IMG/VR virus record: IMGVR_UViG_3300009146_000015
Coordinates: 1 to 62,362 of that record
Length of the DNA stretch: 62,362 nt
Reading direction: 5' to 3' (one strand)
From: a virus
Shown: positions 46,339 through 55,180 of the stretch, in pieces
Position numbering within the stretch: position 1 is the first letter of the stretch
Layout: the number at the start of each line of letters is the position of its first letter
The notes under the pieces: generated by a model
The model's database searches: none
The model's input: only the letters and a program-made list of their open reading frames with translations
Told to the model about the DNA's origin: nothing
Position numbers and translations under genes: made by a program

Positions 46339-47863
46339 GCGCCGGCTGGTAGGAGCGCCGCGCCAGTACATGGGGTATTGGCAGGACGGCATGGAGATGG
46401 AGGTCAACGGCAAGCCGTTCACCGTCATCCCGCACGACCTGACCAACACCTTCCTGATGCGCAAGCTCGGCTTCGACGTGCCGTCGCCGATCCTCACCCA
46501 ATACGCCTGGCCGGGCGTGCTCCAGCCGTTCGACGTGCAGAAGAAGACCGCGGCGCACCTGACGCTCAACCCGCGGGCATATGTCCTCAACGAGCTGGGG
46601 ACGGGCAAGACACGCGCCGTGTTGTGGGGGTGGGATTACCTGCGGAGCATCAACGCGTGCGGCAAGGTGCTCGTCGTAGCCCCGCTGAGCACGCTTAATT
46701 TCGTCTGGGCCCGGGAGGTGCTGTCGACCCTGCCGCATCGTCGCTACGCGGTGCTGCACGGCACCCGCGCCCGCCGGCTCGAGCTTTTGGACAAGAAGGA
46801 CGTCGAGATCTTCATCATCAATCACGACGGTTTCCGCACCATCTACGACGAGCTCCAGCGGCGCCGGGACATCGACGTCCTGATCCTCGACGAGCTTGCC
46901 GTCTATCGCAACGGTCAGGCGTCGCGGACCAAGCTGATGAAGGTCTACGCCCAAAGCCGCAAGATCGTCTGGGGTATGACCGGCAGCCCGATCCCGCACA
47001 GTCCGACCGATGCCTGGGCGCAGGCGACGATCGTCACCCCGAACCGGGTGCCGAAGTATTTCGGACGGTTTCGCGACGACCTGATGTTCAAGGTCAGCCA
47101 GTTCAAATGGGTCGAGAAACCGGACGCCATCGCCAAGGCATTCGACGCGCTACAGCCTGCCGTCAGGTACACGCTCGACGATGTTGTCGAGCTGCCAGAG
47201 GTTGTCAGCCGGTTCGTCGACGTGGCGCAAGGACCCATTCAGGTGCGGGTCTACAAGGCCATGCTCGACCATTGTTACGCAATGGTGCAGTCGCAGGAGA
47301 TCACCGCCGCCAATGCCGGTGCGGCGATGATGAAGCTCTTACAAGTCTCCTGTGGATGGGTGTACGATCGCCAACGCGGTGTGGTCACGCTCGACAACGA
47401 GCTCCGGATCGAGGCGATGATGGACGAGATCAACGCCAGCGCTCGCAAGGTGCTGGTGTTTGTCCCGTTCAAGCATGCTCTTGCCGGCATCTCGAAGGCG
47501 TTGGCCGAGGAGAAGATCGACCACGCCACCATGTCGGGGAGTACGCCTGCTGGCGAGCGGGCGAAAACGTTCAATATATTTCAGAATACCAGCAAGTATC
47601 GTGTGCTGGCAGCGCATCCGCAATGTCTAGCCCACGGGGTTACGTTGACTACTGCAAGTACAATCATCTGGTTTTCTCCGACCATGTCGCTTGAAATCTA
47701 CGAGCAAGCTAATGCTCGTATTCGTCGTGTTGGACAAAAGAGCAAGCAGCTGATTTTGCACTTGCAGGCAACTCCGGTGGAGCGCAAGATGTACGCTCTC
47801 CTCCAGCGTAAACAGAACGTTCAGAACCAGCTTATGGAGATGTTCGAACTCGGCACTTCATAA
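46316..47863 (+). CDS. SNF2/DEAD-type superfamily 2 helicase (515 aa)
   Basis: ATG 46316 has GGAGGAAGAGG just upstream, favouring it over earlier in-frame starts. Walker A-like NELGTGKTRA lies at residues 92-101, motif II LDEL at 191-194, GMTGSP as motif III, and the second lobe has KVLVFVPFKHAL followed by a VI-like region (YEQANARIRRVGQ). This is the layout of phage SNF2-like helicases, used in replication-fork remodelling or recombination. It sits in the replication block between nucleases and the primase-helicase. Confidence 0.85.
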   Translation: MYARINHERRLVGAPRQYMGYWQDGMEMEVNGKPFTVIPHDLTNTFLMRKLGFDVPSPILTQYAWPGVLQPFDVQKKTAAHLTLNPRAYVLNELGTGKTRAVLWGWDYLRSINACGKVLVVAPLSTLNFVWAREVLSTLPHRRYAVLHGTRARRLELLDKKDVEIFIINHDGFRTIYDELQRRRDIDVLILDELAVYRNGQASRTKLMKVYAQSRKIVWGMTGSPIPHSPTDAWAQATIVTPNRVPKYFGRFRDDLMFKVSQFKWVEKPDAIAKAFDALQPAVRYTLDDVVELPEVVSRFVDVAQGPIQVRVYKAMLDHCYAMVQSQEITAANAGAAMMKLLQVSCGWVYDRQRGVVTLDNELRIEAMMDEINASARKVLVFVPFKHALAGISKALAEEKIDHATMSGSTPAGERAKTFNIFQNTSKYRVLAAHPQCLAHGVTLTTASTIIWFSPTMSLEIYEQANARIRRVGQKSKQLILHLQATPVERKMYALLQRKQNVQNQLMEMFELGTS

Positions 47864-47878
47864 AGGGAGACCACCCAC

Positions 47879-48292
47879 ATGGCCTACGCTAAACGCACAG
47901 AGGTGCCGGTCGGCCAGACCCGCACCGAGATTGATACGATGCTGCAAAAACACGGGGCAAAGAGCGTCGCCTTCATGTTCAGCGCCACCCGTGCCATCGT
48001 CGTGTTCGAACTTCGAGACCGGCGGATCAAGTTCGATCTGCCGCTGCCGTCGGCCGACGAGAAGGGCTATGAGCAGCGGACCCGCAGCCGGTGGCGGGCG
48101 CTGCTCCTCTGCATCAAGGCCAAGCTGGAAAGCGCCGAGAGCAACATCGAGACGTTCGATGAAGCGTTCCTCGCCCAGACCGTGATGCCCGATGGCCAGA
48201 CCGTCTATGAGCATACCCTGCCGACGATCAAGCAGGTCTATGCCGACGGTCAGATGAAGCCGTTGTTGCCGCCACCGGGAGCACGGCCATGA
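47879..48292 (+). CDS. Unknown phage protein of a recurrent type (137 aa)
   Basis: The leader GGGAGACC precedes ATG 47879. The sequence has IKFDLPLPSADE, then RWRALLLCIKAKLESAES, IETFDEAFLAQTVMPDGQT, and a Pro-rich end. The block RWRALLLxIKAKLE with a downstream LPDG/MPDG is one I associate with many phage replication regions, with unknown function. It ends in ATGA overlap with the next gene. Confidence 0.65.
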   Translation: MAYAKRTEVPVGQTRTEIDTMLQKHGAKSVAFMFSATRAIVVFELRDRRIKFDLPLPSADEKGYEQRTRSRWRALLLCIKAKLESAESNIETFDEAFLAQTVMPDGQTVYEHTLPTIKQVYADGQMKPLLPPPGARP

Positions 48293-48693
48293 AGAATGTC
48301 ACCGACCTGCCCGCTGCCGCGGTCAAGACCGAGATCCTGATCGCGTGGCTGCAAGAAGCCGCTGATGGTGGCGTCAACCATACTGCAATGCGGCGCCTGT
48401 GCTGGCTCGCAGCGGAGAAGCTGAAGCTGATGCTGGAGCTCGCCGACCACGTCGACAAGCTCAGCGATCTGGCGGCGAGAGAGATCGAGCGTGCCAACGA
48501 GGCGATCGAGAAACTGGCGAACATCGAGAAGGGGTCGGGCGCAGGCTCGGCATCTAACGAGGAAAAACCCGTCACGGACGTTCTGGGGGGAGCCGGCTTA
48601 AGCGGTCCCCAGACTGATGGTCCCGTGATCCCGACCCCGACTGCCTGCCCGCATTGCGGTCATCGGCACCCGCCCGACGGCGTGTGCGTCTAA
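48289..48693 (+). CDS. Helical protein with C-terminal zinc ribbon (134 aa)
   Basis: Coupled to the previous gene by ATGA. The first 80 residues are helical (RRLCWLAAEKLKLMLELAD; REIERANEAIEKLANIEKG), followed by a flexible linker. The last residues, CPHCGHRHPPDGVC, form a probable metal-binding knuckle. A small nucleic-acid-binding or clamp-like accessory is possible. A palindrome separates it from the next gene. Confidence 0.55.
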   Translation: MKNVTDLPAAAVKTEILIAWLQEAADGGVNHTAMRRLCWLAAEKLKLMLELADHVDKLSDLAAREIERANEAIEKLANIEKGSGAGSASNEEKPVTDVLGGAGLSGPQTDGPVIPTPTACPHCGHRHPPDGVCV

Positions 48694-48717
48694 CGAAAGG
48701 AGGTTAAACGCAGACAG

Positions 48718-48735
48718 GTTACTTCTGAAAGTAAC
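48718..48735. promoter_or_regulatory. Palindrome (perfect core)
   Basis: GTTACTTCTGAAAGTAAC, 22 bp before ATG 48758. Confidence 0.8.
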
Positions 48736-48757
48736 AACCTAAAAGGGAACCACCCAC

Positions 48758-49147
48758 ATGGCTAAGCCTGATTTTGAAATGCGAGTGTCGCAGTACGTCC
48801 AGCTGCGAGCACTGATCAAAGCTGAGGACGATGCCCACAAGGAGCGAATGAAGGAGAAACGCGACACGCTGGATGTACTCAACAACGTGCTGCTCAAGCA
48901 CTTGGAAGATATCAAAGCGGACAATGTCCGTACCAAGGCCGGGACGGTCTACCGCACCGTCAAGCGGTCCGCCAGCACGGCGGACTTCAAGGCGTTCTGG
49001 GACTTCGTCACCACCCACGAACTGTGGGACCTGGTCGACCGCAAACCGAACGTCACGGCGGTTTCCGAATACCTCGAGGAGAACAAGGCACTGCCCCCCG
49101 GGGTCAACCTCAACTCGACCTACGTGGTCGGCGTCCGCAAATCATAG
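48758..49147 (+). CDS. Coiled-coil protein paired with the ssDNA-binding-like gene (129 aa)
   Basis: The N-terminal 60 residues are a charged helix (RALIKAEDDAHKERMKEKRD; NVLLKHLEDIKADNV). The C-terminal half has TKAGTVYRTVKRSAST and PGVNLNSTYVVGVRK, which look like strands. The shape resembles small phage proteins encoded directly before single-strand-binding-type genes. It follows a perfect-core palindrome by 22 bp. No exact family is assigned. Confidence 0.55.
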   Translation: MAKPDFEMRVSQYVQLRALIKAEDDAHKERMKEKRDTLDVLNNVLLKHLEDIKADNVRTKAGTVYRTVKRSASTADFKAFWDFVTTHELWDLVDRKPNVTAVSEYLEENKALPPGVNLNSTYVVGVRKS

Positions 49148-49156
49148 GAGTGAAAC

Positions 49157-50221
49157 ATGGCCGCAAGTGAGATGATTTCGAAGGAGTTCTTCAAGCACAA
49201 AGCCGCCGCGGTGTTTGCCGACATCCCGGTGGAGAACGACCTCTCTGCCGGCATAACCGGTGGCTTTCCGGTGGTCGGCTACAAGGGCAAGACGTGGAGC
49301 ATCCGCAAGCGTGGCGAGGAAGAACTGCTGATGCGTCCCGATGGCGACGGGCCGCGTGGCAGCATTGACGTGGTGATCCTGTCGAGCGCCAAGGTGCTGA
49401 GCAAGACCTGGTACGAGAGTGGCTACGTCGAGGGCAACTCCGCCCCGCCCGACTGCTGGTCCGGCAACGGCCAGGTGCCGAGCCCGCAGTCACCGAAGAT
49501 CCAGTCGGCGACCTGCGGTACCTGCCCCCGCAACATCTGGGGCGGCAGGATCACCGAGAACGGCAAGCGGGCGAAGGAGTGTGCCGACGCCAAGCGCATG
49601 GCGGTGGTGTTCTACGACGAGATCGGCGAGGAGGGGCTTGAGCCGGCCCTGCTCCGGGTGCCGGCGGCGTCGCTGGCCGACCTGATGAGCTACGGCAACG
49701 AGGTGGCCAAGCTCGGCCACCATTACTTCTCGGTGGTGACCAAGATCAGCTTCGACCCCGAGGAGGCGTATCCCAAGTTCAAGTTCATGGCGACACGCCC
49801 GCTCAACGACGCTGAAGGTGCGGCCATTCTCGAAGTGCGTAAGGATGACAGCTCGGTCGAGCGCATTCTCGACGAGACCGGCGACACGGTGATCGACGCC
49901 GACGGCAACGTCCGTCCGGCCCAGCTGCCAAGGCCGGCGCCGACCGCGGCGATTGCCAAGCCTGCCGTCAAGACGATCAACGCTGCGCCGGCTACCAAGC
50001 CCGCTGGCAAGGTGGTTACTCCGAAAAGTAAGGTGACGCCGCGCAAGGCGGCTGTCGCCCGTGCCGAGGAGACGATCGAGGATGCGACGGTTGTGGAGGA
50101 GGAGGCTGCTGCTAACGGCGGCGAGACGGCTGCGGAAGAGGAGGTTGAGGCGGCAGAAGACGACGATGAAGCCTTCGACGCCGCCCTCGAAGCCAAGCTG
50201 AACGCGTTCCTCAAGTCCTAG
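49157..50221 (+). CDS. Putative ssDNA-binding / replication protein with zinc site and acidic tail (354 aa)
   Basis: The core has GFPVVGYKGKTWSIRKRG and then an extended cysteine cluster (Cys120 region: CGTCPRNIWGGR followed by KECADAKR), probably binding zinc. The C-terminal 100 residues are Ala/Pro-rich and then strongly acidic (EEEVEAAEDDDEAFDAALE), like the tails of single-strand-binding proteins that recruit replication partners. I associate this cysteine layout with proteins encoded beside phage primase-helicases. A palindrome variant is embedded at 50015. The exact biochemical role is inferred. Confidence 0.6.
   Translation: MAASEMISKEFFKHKAAAVFADIPVENDLSAGITGGFPVVGYKGKTWSIRKRGEEELLMRPDGDGPRGSIDVVILSSAKVLSKTWYESGYVEGNSAPPDCWSGNGQVPSPQSPKIQSATCGTCPRNIWGGRITENGKRAKECADAKRMAVVFYDEIGEEGLEPALLRVPAASLADLMSYGNEVAKLGHHYFSVVTKISFDPEEAYPKFKFMATRPLNDAEGAAILEVRKDDSSVERILDETGDTVIDADGNVRPAQLPRPAPTAAIAKPAVKTINAAPATKPAGKVVTPKSKVTPRKAAVARAEETIEDATVVEEEAAANGGETAAEEEVEAAEDDDEAFDAALEAKLNAFLKS
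50015..50032. promoter_or_regulatory. Palindrome variant inside the ssDNA-binding-like gene
   Basis: GTTACTCCGAAAAGTAAG, one mismatch; encodes VTPKSK. Confidence 0.5.
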
Positions 50222-50232
50222 TCAGCGTGAGT

Positions 50233-50258
50233 GGCAGGGGGGCGGTAACCCCCCTGCC
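50233..50258 (+). terminator. GC hairpin before the primase-helicase
   Basis: GGCAGGGGGG-CGGTAA-CCCCCCTGCC is a perfect 10-bp stem with a loop close to that of the hairpin at 34130 (CGGCAAA). There is no T run. Confidence 0.55.
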
Positions 50259-50290
50259 ATCCTGCAGCCTCTCACCCACGAGCATGGCCG

Positions 50291-53257
50291 ATGACCCGTT
50301 TGACGAAAGACTACAGCGCTGCCCGGCAGTACCTCGCCAAGGTGCTGCCCTGGCCGCAAGCTGACGACGAACCTGCGTGGATCGGCGTCACGTACAAAAG
50401 CAAAGGAGAAGGCAAGAAATGGTTCTGGAGCACGCGCGGGGCCAAGTCCGTCGCTGAGGCGGTTGGTCTGATCGACTGGGCGCTGGCGCGCCCGAGCATC
50501 CACGACATCTACGTCTGCATGGGGTCGCTGCGTACTGCGGAAGTGGTCACCTCCAAGCGTGGCTTCAAGTACACCAAGGCCGAGCGCTCGCAAGAGCAGG
50601 TCGTCGGCCTCAAATCCCTCTACATCGACCTAGACGCCAAGGGGGGATCCGATAGCTACGCCACGATCGATGACGCGATTGTGGCGCTTTTCAACTTTCT
50701 CAAGGCGACGCGGTTCCCGCTTCCGTCGTGCATGGTCAGGACGGGCGGCGGGGTTCACGTCTACTGGACGCTCGACCGGCTGCTTGAGCCGGCAGAGTGG
50801 TTGCCACTGGCGCAGGCGCTGGTTAACGCGGCAACGAAGCACGGCCTCAAGTTCGATACCGGCTGCACGATCGATTACGCCCGTATCCTCCGCGTCCCGC
50901 AGACACTGAACCACAAGTTCGATCCGGCGAAGGAAGTCGAGCTGGTTGACGTCTCGGATTTCGACTATTCGGTGGCCAAGATTGAACATGTGTTAGCTCC
51001 GTACAAGGACGCTACTAGACCTGTAGTAAGCCAGTATATAGAAAACCCCGACTTGTTCAAGCCGGGGCCTGCGTTGGGCAGTAGCGATCTCGCGGCTGGC
51101 ATCGAGGCGATCCAGTTGCCCAAGCCAACACTCGGTCAGTTGGCTAAAGCTTGCCCATTTGTCAAGGAAGCGTGCCGGGAGGAAGGGGCGAATTACCCCG
51201 AGCCGCTCTGGTACGAGACGGTCCAGCTGGCGATGTGGACCGTCGAAGGCGAGCGGGCGGCGCATGTGATGAGCATGAAGCACCCGAACTACAGTCACAC
51301 TGAAACCGAAGAGAAATACGACGCGGCGGTCGAGGCCCAGGCAACGAAGAAGCTCGGCTGGCCGCAGTGCCGAACGATCAGCAATGCCGGCAGCAAGCCA
51401 TGCAAGTCTTGTCCAAATCTGAACTCGAGCAAGTCACCTTTGAACTTCGTTACTTTGCAAAGTAATCCGGCGGCAATCAATGGGATCCAGTTCAAGACCA
51501 CCTTCGCCGGGATGAATACCATCCTGCAGGGCGATATCGACCTGCCGGATGGCTACAAGCGCGCTGCCGACGGGATCATCAGCAAGGCGCTGGTCGACGA
51601 GGCGGGTGCTACCTTCTACGTGCCGGTGTCGAGCTACCCGATGATCAACCCGTTCATCAACACCGACGCCGAAGGCCAGCACACGCTCAATTTCACCACC
51701 TCGGTACAGGTCGGGGTGCCCAAGGTGATCCGGGCCAAAACCGCGGTGATCCAGAACCTCAACATGCGGGGCGCGCTGCAGGGCGTCGGCCTGATGATGA
51801 GCGAGACTGAAGTCAAACCAATGGGAGAATTCCTCGTGGCATGGGTGAAGAAATTGCAACAGCTCAAGGACGCGATGATCAGCACCGAGCCGTTTGGCTG
51901 GTCGGCAGAAGGCTTCGCTTACGGTGGCGTCTTGTACACGCCGAACGGCAACCGCAGCGCTCCCGGCGCTGAGCACGCGCTGGCGGCGCACTACGCGCCG
52001 ATCGGCGATCTGGCGGTGTGGTTCGCCGCCGCCAAGATGCTCACCGATCAGCACCGACCGGCGCTCGACGCCATTCTTGCTTCGGCGTTCGCCGCACCGC
52101 TGGTGCGCTCGACCGGCCAGCCTGGCCTGTTGATGAGCATCTACTCGATCAAGAGCGGCGTCGGCAAGACTACGGCGATGAAGGTGGCACAGGCGGTTTG
52201 GGGCGATCCGTCGCGCGCCATGCAGGGGCTCAACGACACCCAGAACTCGGTGCTGAACAAGCTCGGCAAGCTGCGCTCGCTGCCGATGTTCTGGGACGAG
52301 CTCAAGACCGAGGAGGATACCAAGAAGATGATCGTCATCTGGTTCGCCGTGACCGGAGGACGGGAGAAGCACCGGCTGCAGCAGAACATCGAGCAGCGCG
52401 AGGTCGGCTCATGGGAGACGCTGCTGATGTCGGCGTCGAACGAGAGCATGCTCGACCATATCGTCCGCCAGACCAAGGCGACGACGGCAGGGCTGCACCG
52501 GATGTTCGAGTTCACCATCGAGGCCGGGACGCAGGCACGGATCCCGATCTCGGAAGCCGCTCGTATGACCGCGGCGCTCAACACCAACTTCGGCGGCGCC
52601 GGGCAAGCCTACGCCCAGTTCCTCGGCACCCAGTACCCGCGCGTCGATCAGGAAGTCGCCGACAAGATGATCGAGATCGGCGATCTGGTCAGCGTTGAGC
52701 CTGACGAGCGGTTTTGGGCGGCGCTGGTTGCCGTCATCGTCATGGGCGCGACCTACGCCAATGAGCTCGGACTGACCAGCATCGACCTGCCGCGCCTGCA
52801 GGAGTTCATGGTCGCCCAGTTCCACGGCATGCGGCAGCTGCGCGACAGCCAGTCAGTCGACATGGAGAAGACCATCAACGTCGCCGATCTGCTGGTCCAG
52901 TTCCTGCGCGACATGCGGCCGAAGAACACGCTGGTCACCGACGTCATGTGGCGCGGGCGGGGCAAGCCGCCCAAGGGTGCCGTCAAGACCGTAGAAGGGC
53001 CCAAGGAAGCGTTGCTGTGCCATGTGGCGGTCACTGACCACTGGCTGCGGATAAGCCAGTCTGGCCTATTCGACTGGCTAGAGAAACGGCAAGCGCCGCG
53101 GCACCTGTTCCTCGAACAGCTCAAGGCGCTGTTCGGTGCCACCCGGGTCAACGCCACCCTCGGCGCCGGCACCATCCATCCGAGCGGCAGCGGCTTCTGC
53201 GTCGACATCGACCTGACCCACGCCGCCTCGAAGCTGTATCTGGCGGACATCGCCTGA
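50291..53257 (+). CDS. Archaeo-eukaryotic-type primase fused to helicase (988 aa)
   Basis: The primase part has motif I YIDLDAKG (Asp113, Asp115), motif II TGGGVHVYWT (His156) and motif III IDYARILRVPQTLNHK (194-209), the pattern of AEP primases. A cysteine group follows (CRTISNAGSKPCKSCPN, about residue 356). The second half has a superfamily 3/D5-like ATPase, with Walker A YSIKSGVGKTTA at about 619-630 and Walker B LPMFWDELKT at about 661-670. This single chain would prime and unwind at the fork for the PolA enzyme. A perfect-core palindrome lies inside the gene at 51449. The ribosome-binding site is weak. Confidence 0.85.
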   Translation: MTRLTKDYSAARQYLAKVLPWPQADDEPAWIGVTYKSKGEGKKWFWSTRGAKSVAEAVGLIDWALARPSIHDIYVCMGSLRTAEVVTSKRGFKYTKAERSQEQVVGLKSLYIDLDAKGGSDSYATIDDAIVALFNFLKATRFPLPSCMVRTGGGVHVYWTLDRLLEPAEWLPLAQALVNAATKHGLKFDTGCTIDYARILRVPQTLNHKFDPAKEVELVDVSDFDYSVAKIEHVLAPYKDATRPVVSQYIENPDLFKPGPALGSSDLAAGIEAIQLPKPTLGQLAKACPFVKEACREEGANYPEPLWYETVQLAMWTVEGERAAHVMSMKHPNYSHTETEEKYDAAVEAQATKKLGWPQCRTISNAGSKPCKSCPNLNSSKSPLNFVTLQSNPAAINGIQFKTTFAGMNTILQGDIDLPDGYKRAADGIISKALVDEAGATFYVPVSSYPMINPFINTDAEGQHTLNFTTSVQVGVPKVIRAKTAVIQNLNMRGALQGVGLMMSETEVKPMGEFLVAWVKKLQQLKDAMISTEPFGWSAEGFAYGGVLYTPNGNRSAPGAEHALAAHYAPIGDLAVWFAAAKMLTDQHRPALDAILASAFAAPLVRSTGQPGLLMSIYSIKSGVGKTTAMKVAQAVWGDPSRAMQGLNDTQNSVLNKLGKLRSLPMFWDELKTEEDTKKMIVIWFAVTGGREKHRLQQNIEQREVGSWETLLMSASNESMLDHIVRQTKATTAGLHRMFEFTIEAGTQARIPISEAARMTAALNTNFGGAGQAYAQFLGTQYPRVDQEVADKMIEIGDLVSVEPDERFWAALVAVIVMGATYANELGLTSIDLPRLQEFMVAQFHGMRQLRDSQSVDMEKTINVADLLVQFLRDMRPKNTLVTDVMWRGRGKPPKGAVKTVEGPKEALLCHVAVTDHWLRISQSGLFDWLEKRQAPRHLFLEQLKALFGATRVNATLGAGTIHPSGSGFCVDIDLTHAASKLYLADIA
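51449..51466. promoter_or_regulatory. Palindrome (perfect core) inside the primase-helicase gene
   Basis: GTTACTTTGCAAAGTAAT, symmetric apart from the last base; placed between the cysteine group and the ATPase part. Confidence 0.7.
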
Positions 53258-53622
53258 TGCAGTGGTTCTGGACGGCTTACGGGGCGTCGATTGCCGGTTT
53301 GTTATTGTGCTGGAACGGCGTCCCCGTGGTCCTCAGTCGCACGCGCTACCAGAGCCTGCTTCGTGCGGCGGGGGAGCGGCAGCAGGAGCGCGGCTACAGT
53401 CCAAACAAGCAGGATCTAACCGACACCGGGATGCTGTTCCGCAAGCTGTGGCGGCACCCGCCACAATACACGCTGCTGCCGTTCGAGTACCTCGAAGCGA
53501 TCGCGACCGAAGACAAGATGATCGTGTTCCTCGTCCACAACGGCCAGCCGGCGATGTTCGAGGACGACCTGCACCTGTTCCCCAGCGACAAGCTGATCAA
53601 CGCTTTGAGGTTACTCCTATGA
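53257..53622 (+). CDS. Membrane-anchored unknown protein (121 aa)
   Basis: It begins on the TGATG junction with the primase-helicase. Residues 2-28 are hydrophobic (WFWTAYGASIAGLLLCWNGV), a likely anchor. The soluble part contains PPQYTLLPFEYLEAIATED and a hydrophobic C-terminus. Function unknown. Confidence 0.5.
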   Translation: MQWFWTAYGASIAGLLLCWNGVPVVLSRTRYQSLLRAAGERQQERGYSPNKQDLTDTGMLFRKLWRHPPQYTLLPFEYLEAIATEDKMIVFLVHNGQPAMFEDDLHLFPSDKLINALRLLL

Positions 53623-53825
53623 CAGCGCGAGGATACGAGGAAAAAACCAAGCTGACGCCGGATGAGAAGCTGCGGGTTGCCTTTGGCTACCTGTGCCTTG
53701 GCATGAGCCAGCACCAGCTTGTCGCCTTGTTCAACGTCAATCCAGGGCGGATCAACGACGCCATATCCGACGTGCGTGAGGTTCTGGACTGGCCTAAGCC
53801 TGAAAAGGACGAGAACAATGACTGA
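53619..53825 (+). CDS. Small HTH-like protein (68 aa)
   Basis: ATGA overlap with the previous gene. Residues about 14-54 look like a sigma-region-4/HTH fold: DEKLRVAFGYLCLGMSQHQL, then ALFNVNPGRINDAISDVRE. The size allows only a DNA-binding domain. It is another small candidate regulator late in the early block. The stop overlaps the next start. Confidence 0.55.
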   Translation: MTARGYEEKTKLTPDEKLRVAFGYLCLGMSQHQLVALFNVNPGRINDAISDVREVLDWPKPEKDENND

Positions 53826-54021
53826 ATTATGGATCCACACGCGACACTGCCCGAACTGCGACGACGTCGAACTGGCAACCAACGTCGTCGATAAGGATGG
53901 ACGGGTCCACACCTGGTGCAATTATTGCGGCCGGACGCTTAGGAAGTACGATGAGAACGGTGAACTGGAATGGGAGGATACAGAGTGGGCTGCCAACGAA
54001 AGACCAGACGTTACTTCCTAA
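53818..54021 (+). CDS. Small zinc-ribbon protein (67 aa)
   Basis: HCPNCDDVELAT at residues 10-21 and WCNYCGRTLRKY at 33-44 give two CxxC knuckles of one zinc ribbon, followed by an acidic tail. The stop codon lies within the palindrome at 54010-54027. Such proteins can bind nucleic acid or host polymerase; target unknown. Confidence 0.65.
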   Translation: MTELWIHTRHCPNCDDVELATNVVDKDGRVHTWCNYCGRTLRKYDENGELEWEDTEWAANERPDVTS

Positions 54022-54027
54022 AGTAAT
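54010..54027. promoter_or_regulatory. Palindrome (perfect core)
   Basis: GTTACTTCCTAAAGTAAT contains the stop codon of the zinc-ribbon gene and precedes ATG 54047. Confidence 0.8.
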
Positions 54028-54046
54028 CTACCCACAGGAGATGATC

Positions 54047-54589
54047 ATGGATGACCAAGCAGAGCGCAAGGAAACTGTATGGGTGGTTAGTGTTCTTGTT
54101 GTGTTACTTGTTGTGTTACTGGTGGTTATTCTGACGTGGAGCAGTAAGGCGCAAGCGGAGAAGTTCTCCGAGATCAGCGCGGTCAACGCCAGCTACTGCG
54201 CCCTTTACGCGCGGCAGATGGTGTTCATCGACGCCATGCACGGAGACGGCAAGCTGACGGCGGACAGCGACGTCATCAAGAACGCTGCGCTCGCCCATTA
54301 CGTCGACTGTATCTCGATCCTGCCGACGCTCCTGCCGCTGCCGTCCGACCTTGGCGGCTATGACCGTTGGGTCGTCGATATCCGCGACCTGGTGTTCCTG
54401 CGCGCCAAGGAGAAAGTCGTCACCATCGGCACGGTGCCGGCAACTGCGAAGCCTACCGACGAGGAATGGCGCCGGCAGTGCCGGGCCGAATATGCCAGCT
54501 GGAACGAGGAGGATGGAACCGTGATCCGCCGCGGTAACCCAACTCCGGTGCGATGCCCGTGCATGGCGGAAGTGCAATGTGTCTACTAA
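54047..54589 (+). CDS. Membrane-anchored protein with cysteine-rich end (180 aa)
   Basis: ATG 54047 is 6 bases after GGAG; ATG 54041 overlaps the GGAG spacing too closely. Residues about 10-31 are a strong transmembrane segment (TVWVVSVLVVLLVVLLVVIL), probably placing the rest in the periplasm. The soluble part is helical with conserved-looking Cys residues (ASYCALYARQM; HYVDCISILP; CRAEYASW; CPCMAEVQC), likely forming disulfides. It could be a superinfection or envelope factor; no family is known to me. Confidence 0.55.
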   Translation: MDDQAERKETVWVVSVLVVLLVVLLVVILTWSSKAQAEKFSEISAVNASYCALYARQMVFIDAMHGDGKLTADSDVIKNAALAHYVDCISILPTLLPLPSDLGGYDRWVVDIRDLVFLRAKEKVVTIGTVPATAKPTDEEWRRQCRAEYASWNEEDGTVIRRGNPTPVRCPCMAEVQCVY

Positions 54590-54605
54590 CCCACAGGAGA
54601 GTGAA

Positions 54606-54863
54606 ATGACCAACGATACGATCCCTACCCAGATGAACGTGCAGCTGCTCGGCAACGGCACCGTGATCCTGATGTCGGTTCACGTCAGCAGCGAGATGAA
54701 CACCAACTTCGTCATCGGTGCCGACAAGCTGGTGGTCATGCTCGAGGAGCTGATCAAGAAGGCGTCGGACTATCCAGACTCGCCGCTGTCGCGGATCACC
54801 GTCCGCCCGCTTGAGACGCTGGTCTATGGAGGCGACAAATACCACGGGGGCGAAACACCGTGA
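54606..54863 (+). CDS. Small beta/alpha protein (85 aa)
   Basis: ATG 54606 follows CACAGGAGAG. Strands VQLLGNGTVILMSVHV and NFVIGADKLVVM are followed by a helix (LEELIKKASD) and a Pro-rich end. It is compact and soluble. The stop overlaps the GTG start of the next gene. Function unknown. Confidence 0.5.
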   Translation: MTNDTIPTQMNVQLLGNGTVILMSVHVSSEMNTNFVIGADKLVVMLEELIKKASDYPDSPLSRITVRPLETLVYGGDKYHGGETP

Positions 54864-55180
54864 ATTGGATCGACCGCGCCTTGAATGCCGAAGCTCAGCT
54901 TGCCACTGCGATGGAGGAGCGAGATCTCGCACAAGCCCATTACGCCGGGCTGCAACGGGACCTAGCTGAAGCCAATGATGTGATCGGCTGCCTCACAGCC
55001 CTTGCCTCCCAGCTTGCCCCCTATGAAGCCCGCACCAAGAAGCTCGAAGCAGTGCTGCGGCCGTTTACATTCCCGGACCATCCCGAGAAGTTCACCAGCG
55101 CGGAAGGTGGTTGCACGGAAGTTATTATTGCGGACGAGCAGGTGCAAATCGCCCGCGCCACCCTTGGAGAGAAGCCATGA
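54860..55180 (+). CDS. Coiled-coil small protein (106 aa)
   Basis: GTG start 54860 on the previous TGA. The N-terminal 60 residues form a heptad-like helix (LNAEAQLATAMEERDLAQA; LQRDLAEANDVIGCL), followed by a short domain ending VQIARATLG. The protein is likely a small dimer. It shares an ATGA junction with the last gene of the arm. Function unknown. Confidence 0.5.
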   Translation: MNWIDRALNAEAQLATAMEERDLAQAHYAGLQRDLAEANDVIGCLTALASQLAPYEARTKKLEAVLRPFTFPDHPEKFTSAEGGCTEVIIADEQVQIARATLGEKP

